A stretch of 16,008 bases of DNA, from assembly GCA_947472705.1 (NCBI GenBank), contig CANJDA010000037.1, positions 1-16,008 of the forward strand, read 5' to 3'. The stretch is from Flavobacteriaceae bacterium (lineage in GTDB: Bacteria; Bacteroidota; Bacteroidia; Flavobacteriales; Flavobacteriaceae). The position numbers were made by a program, and so were the translations under genes. Within the stretch, counting starts at the first letter, position 1. Each line of letters begins with the position of its first letter. The notes below the pieces were generated by a model. It did no database searches. It saw only the letters and a list, made by a program, of their open reading frames with translations, and was not told the origin of the DNA. This document shows positions 13,510 to 16,008 of this stretch, one piece after another.

Positions 13510-14848
13510 ATTTCAATAGCGTTATGATTTTGTTTTCAACTTCAGAGCTGTTCCACTTTTCTTCAATATTTTCCATCTGCATCACTTCTTCCATAATCTT
13601 ATTTTGGAAATCTCCTATGGCAAGTGCTTCTGCATATGGTTGAAGGCTGAAAGTTACTCTACTATACAAAGGCATCCATTTATCAGGATGCTTGTCTGAA
13701 AACCATTTTTCAATTTTCTTTTGTAACAAGAATTTTTCATCAGCAGTTTTAGTACTCATTTCAATGAAGTTTCTTAATGAGAGTTCTGCAATGGCATCAG
13801 CATTGGGTTTACGAGATACTTGATATTCTTTAAAAATAGTTTCCCAGTCATCACCATACTTGTTCATCATTTGATTCAAAATAGTAATGTCTTCAAAACC
13901 AGCATTCATTCCATGACCATAAAAAGGCACTATGGCATGGGCTGCGTCGCCTATCAAAGCCACTTTATCTTCAAATGCCCATGGGTAGCATTTCATTATT
14001 GCTAAATAACTGGTTGGATTTTTGAAGAAGTCTTTAACCAAATCAAGTATAACAGTTTCGGTATCGGGAAAGTATTTGGCAAAAAAATCGACCAACTTAG
14101 CTTCATCGTTCAACTGCTCAAAAGAATTTTCTCCTACAAATGGCATAAATAACGTACAGGTAAAACTTCCATCCAAATTAGCTAAAGCCATTAGCATGAA
14201 GTTGCCTCTTGGCCAAATATGTAAGGAATTTTTATCTATTTTGTGAGTGCCATCATCATTGGCAGGAATATGCAATTCTTTATAACCAATTTTCATAAAC
14301 TCTTGCGAGTAATCAAACATGCTTTGTCGTTGCATTCGGTGACGAATTCTTGAAAAAGCGCCATCTGCGCCAAAAATTTTGTCATATTGCAACTCAGTCC
14401 ACTCCCCTTTTTCAGAATCCCCTAAATGTAGAGTAGCTGTGGTTAAAGTAACATCCCAAATTTTATGATCAAAGAAAAATGTTACGCCTTCAGCTTCTGC
14501 TAAATCAATCATTCTTCGGTTAAGCACCCCTCTTGATAAAGAGAAAATAGCTTCACCATCTTTGCCATAATGCTGATAATTGAGTTTACCGTCTGTTAAA
14601 TGTATAGCGCGTTTATTAACCGGAATTCCTATTCTTCTGATTTCATCATCCAAACCCACATCCTCCATGGCTTTCCAACCACGATTAGACATTACCAAAT
14701 TAATAGAACGTCCTGAAAATTCAACGGTTCTTATATCCGGACTTCTATCGTATACATGGACAGTGTGCCCTTGTTTTTTGAGGTAGATTGCCAATAAAGT
14801 TCCGACTAAGCCCGAACCTACTACAGCAATTTTTTGTGGAGTTTGCAT
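13508..14848 (-). CDS. kmo: Kynurenine 3-monooxygenase
   Basis: KMO is an FAD- and NADPH-dependent hydroxylase that turns kynurenine into 3-hydroxykynurenine, in tryptophan breakdown or de novo NAD synthesis through quinolinate. The 446-residue product has the FAD-binding GSGLVG at 11-16 with Asp34 ending the second strand, the NADPH/FAD region ADGAFSRIRH at 161-170, and the second FAD motif LIGDAAHAIVPFYGHGMNAG at 298-317, whose PFYGHGMNAGFED block is characteristic of KMO. A kynurenine-contacting segment is recognisable around SGRSINL at 45-51. There is no hydrophobic C-terminal anchor like that of the mitochondrial enzyme. No kynureninase, tryptophan dioxygenase or 3-hydroxyanthranilate dioxygenase gene is in the window. 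A TAnnTTTG at 14878-14871 suggests its own promoter. Confidence 0.92.
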   Translation of the reverse strand: MQTPQKIAVVGSGLVGTLLAIYLKKQGHTVHVYDRSPDIRTVEFSGRSINLVMSNRGWKAMEDVGLDDEIRRIGIPVNKRAIHLTDGKLNYQHYGKDGEAIFSLSRGVLNRRMIDLAEAEGVTFFFDHKIWDVTLTTATLHLGDSEKGEWTELQYDKIFGADGAFSRIRHRMQRQSMFDYSQEFMKIGYKELHIPANDDGTHKIDKNSLHIWPRGNFMLMALANLDGSFTCTLFMPFVGENSFEQLNDEAKLVDFFAKYFPDTETVILDLVKDFFKNPTSYLAIMKCYPWAFEDKVALIGDAAHAIVPFYGHGMNAGFEDITILNQMMNKYGDDWETIFKEYQVSRKPNADAIAELSLRNFIEMSTKTADEKFLLQKKIEKWFSDKHPDKWMPLYSRVTFSLQPYAEALAIGDFQNKIMEEVMQMENIEEKWNSSEVENKIITLLK

Positions 14849-14870
14849 TAAATTATACTAAACGGTTTTG

Positions 14871-14878
14871 CAAATTTA
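14871..14878 (-). promoter_or_regulatory. -7 element for kmo
   Basis: The minus strand reads TAAATTTG, an exact TAnnTTTG match, giving a leader of about 17 bases before the ATG at 14848. No TTG is present at -33; the hairpin at 14891-14927 lies there instead. Confidence 0.45.
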
Positions 14879-14890
14879 CTTTTTTGAGAT

Positions 14891-14927
14891 GAATAGACGA
14901 ATGGAATTACCATTATTTTGTCTATTC
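14891..14927 (-). other. Nested hairpin after penicillin-acylase gene
   Basis: GAATAGAC (14891-14898) pairs perfectly with GTCTATTC (14920-14927), and inside it AATGG (14900-14904) pairs with CCATT (14910-14914). It begins at the last base of the stop codon of the upstream gene. No T run follows on the minus strand, so it is not a standard terminator. It may protect the 3' end of that mRNA or act on the kmo promoter next to it. Confidence 0.45.
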
Positions 14928-16008
14928 TACTTTGGTTTAAAAACCAACTTAGTCGATGTCGCTATGATTTCTTTTTTGTTTAATTTCATTTTGCGGAATT
15001 TTCCTTTGACAAACATATCGGCTTGATCGTTATAATGCTTACTCATTGGATTACCAGATTCTCCTGTTGGTAATACACTCCAACTATTTTCAATATCAGA
15101 AAAATCAATAATACGACGAGTTGATGGACCTCCTTTAACCGTGAGTTCAGCATCATCGGTATAAATAAACAATTGATTATTGATTACTTCATTGGTACCC
15201 GCTATGGAAAAAGGTCCTTCATTAAAAAACCAACTGAAAAGTTTTACTTTACCTATGGGATGTTGGAACTCTACCAGATGGACTTTTTTCCATTTCCACT
15301 GGTTGATATCGGTTCCTAATTGTTTTTTTAGAGAAGCCGTTGCTTCTTTAAAGGATTTTGTGAGTATTTCTGTTTGCGTTTCTTTTTTAGATTTGGTTTC
15401 AATGTTATCCCACCAAGGCGAAGATTCATTTTGACTTTGAACTTCTATTACTTGTTTGATAATATGAGTACTCAATAACAATTTGAAATTATATTTACCA
15501 AATTCATCTTCAAAAGTATCGCGTAAATAAAAATACAACCATTTGTTATAAATAGTTGGTGCTATATTTTTCTTGTTGTGTTTGCCTTTCCAGTTTTTCA
15601 ACACTTTTAATGCTTGTATCTCTAATGCATCTAGCTTAGAAATATCAATAGGTATTGCCATATTTTTTACAATAGTTTCTGCTATAGCCGAAGTATTATC
15701 ACATATCATTTTAGAGACATCTTTTTTTGTCCAATTGTTTTTTGGAGCTAATAATCCATCTATGCGAAGGGCTCTATCTTTGGGTAAATAATACCCTGGA
15801 TACAAATAGTCGTCAATGGCTTCGGGTTGATTGTTGGAAGTATAAACATAGTTCCAAGGTGGATTTATAGCAGATGGGTTTTTATCAAATGGGATGAACT
15901 CTTTCATATCATCAATACCATTGGCACCATTGAGAATAAAATTGGTGTTAACACTTTTGTCAACTTTATACAATTTACCAGAAGTAATCCACGCGATGTT
16001 GCCTATGG
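14927..16008 (-). CDS. Penicillin acylase family protein (C-terminal part, cut by window edge)
   Basis: About 359 residues are visible and the frame is still open at the right edge, so the start, signal peptide, alpha chain and the catalytic N-terminal serine of the beta chain lie outside the window. The visible part matches the beta chain of the penicillin amidase/acylase family of Ntn hydrolases. It opens with GNIAWITSGKLYKV, followed by FILNGANGIDD, INPPWNYVYTSNNQPE, a YLYPGYYLPKDRALRI segment, and near the end the TNEV, GPSTRRIIDFSD and GESGNPMSKHYNDQ blocks typical of the family. These enzymes cleave amide bonds of acylated compounds such as N-acyl homoserine lactones or beta-lactams; the natural substrate cannot be told. 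They are made as precursors and mature in the periplasm. The first Met of the visible frame (TTG at 15973) is not a real start. Confidence 0.88.
   Translation of the reverse strand, partial: IGNIAWITSGKLYKVDKSVNTNFILNGANGIDDMKEFIPFDKNPSAINPPWNYVYTSNNQPEAIDDYLYPGYYLPKDRALRIDGLLAPKNNWTKKDVSKMICDNTSAIAETIVKNMAIPIDISKLDALEIQALKVLKNWKGKHNKKNIAPTIYNKWLYFYLRDTFEDEFGKYNFKLLLSTHIIKQVIEVQSQNESSPWWDNIETKSKKETQTEILTKSFKEATASLKKQLGTDINQWKWKKVHLVEFQHPIGKVKLFSWFFNEGPFSIAGTNEVINNQLFIYTDDAELTVKGGPSTRRIIDFSDIENSWSVLPTGESGNPMSKHYNDQADMFVKGKFRKMKLNKKEIIATSTKLVFKPK

Overview
This window is AT-rich, and its gene content, lipoproteins and promoter signals point to a Flavobacteriaceae bacterium, probably Flavobacterium or a close relative. 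The pointers are: the Bacteroidetes-type -7 promoter element TAnnTTTG in front of several genes, the absence of obvious Shine-Dalgarno sites, a TonB operon with one exbB and two exbD genes, a kynurenine 3-monooxygenase, a NamZ/DUF1343 lipoprotein, and an intergenic element that resembles the Flavo-1 RNA family.

Layout from left to right. Positions 1-271 hold no protein gene. They contain a leftward promoter firing out of the window and a folded Flavo-1-like element. A leftward LolC/LolE-type permease gene (272-1504) and a rightward NamZ-like lipoprotein gene (1509-2798) start head to head only 4 bases apart. Next come a leftward CxxCxxCC cluster protein (2834-3334), a rightward pair of a methyltransferase and a DinB/YfiT-like metalloprotein (3385-4634), and a leftward PLP-dependent class V aminotransferase-fold gene (4635-5792). 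The DinB-like and PLP genes converge with directly abutting stop codons. A leftward two-gene unit, queE followed by a secreted stand-alone TonB C-terminal domain (6903-5881), ends at a hairpin terminator.

The centre of the window (12796-7051, all on the minus strand) is a seven-gene operon: exbB, exbD, exbD, tonB, an 80-residue two-helix membrane protein, a PstS-like solute-binding lipoprotein, and a 553-residue secreted TPR protein. It ends in a strong terminator. The first four genes build the proton-driven inner-membrane motor that powers outer-membrane TonB-dependent transport. The last three are bound tightly into the operon (TAA-ATG junction, overlapping start, 10-base gap), and what they do for the motor is open.

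A 319-base AT-rich divergent region (12797-13115) separates the exb operon from a small cupin gene (13116-13481). The cupin gene converges on kmo (13508-14848). Upstream of kmo lies the 3' part of a penicillin-acylase family gene that runs off the right edge. No transposase, phage gene, CRISPR array, tRNA or rRNA was found. The window reads as stable chromosomal backbone. The parts least explained by known biology are the distal genes of the TonB operon, the anchorless TonB domain, and the folded intergenic element at the left end.
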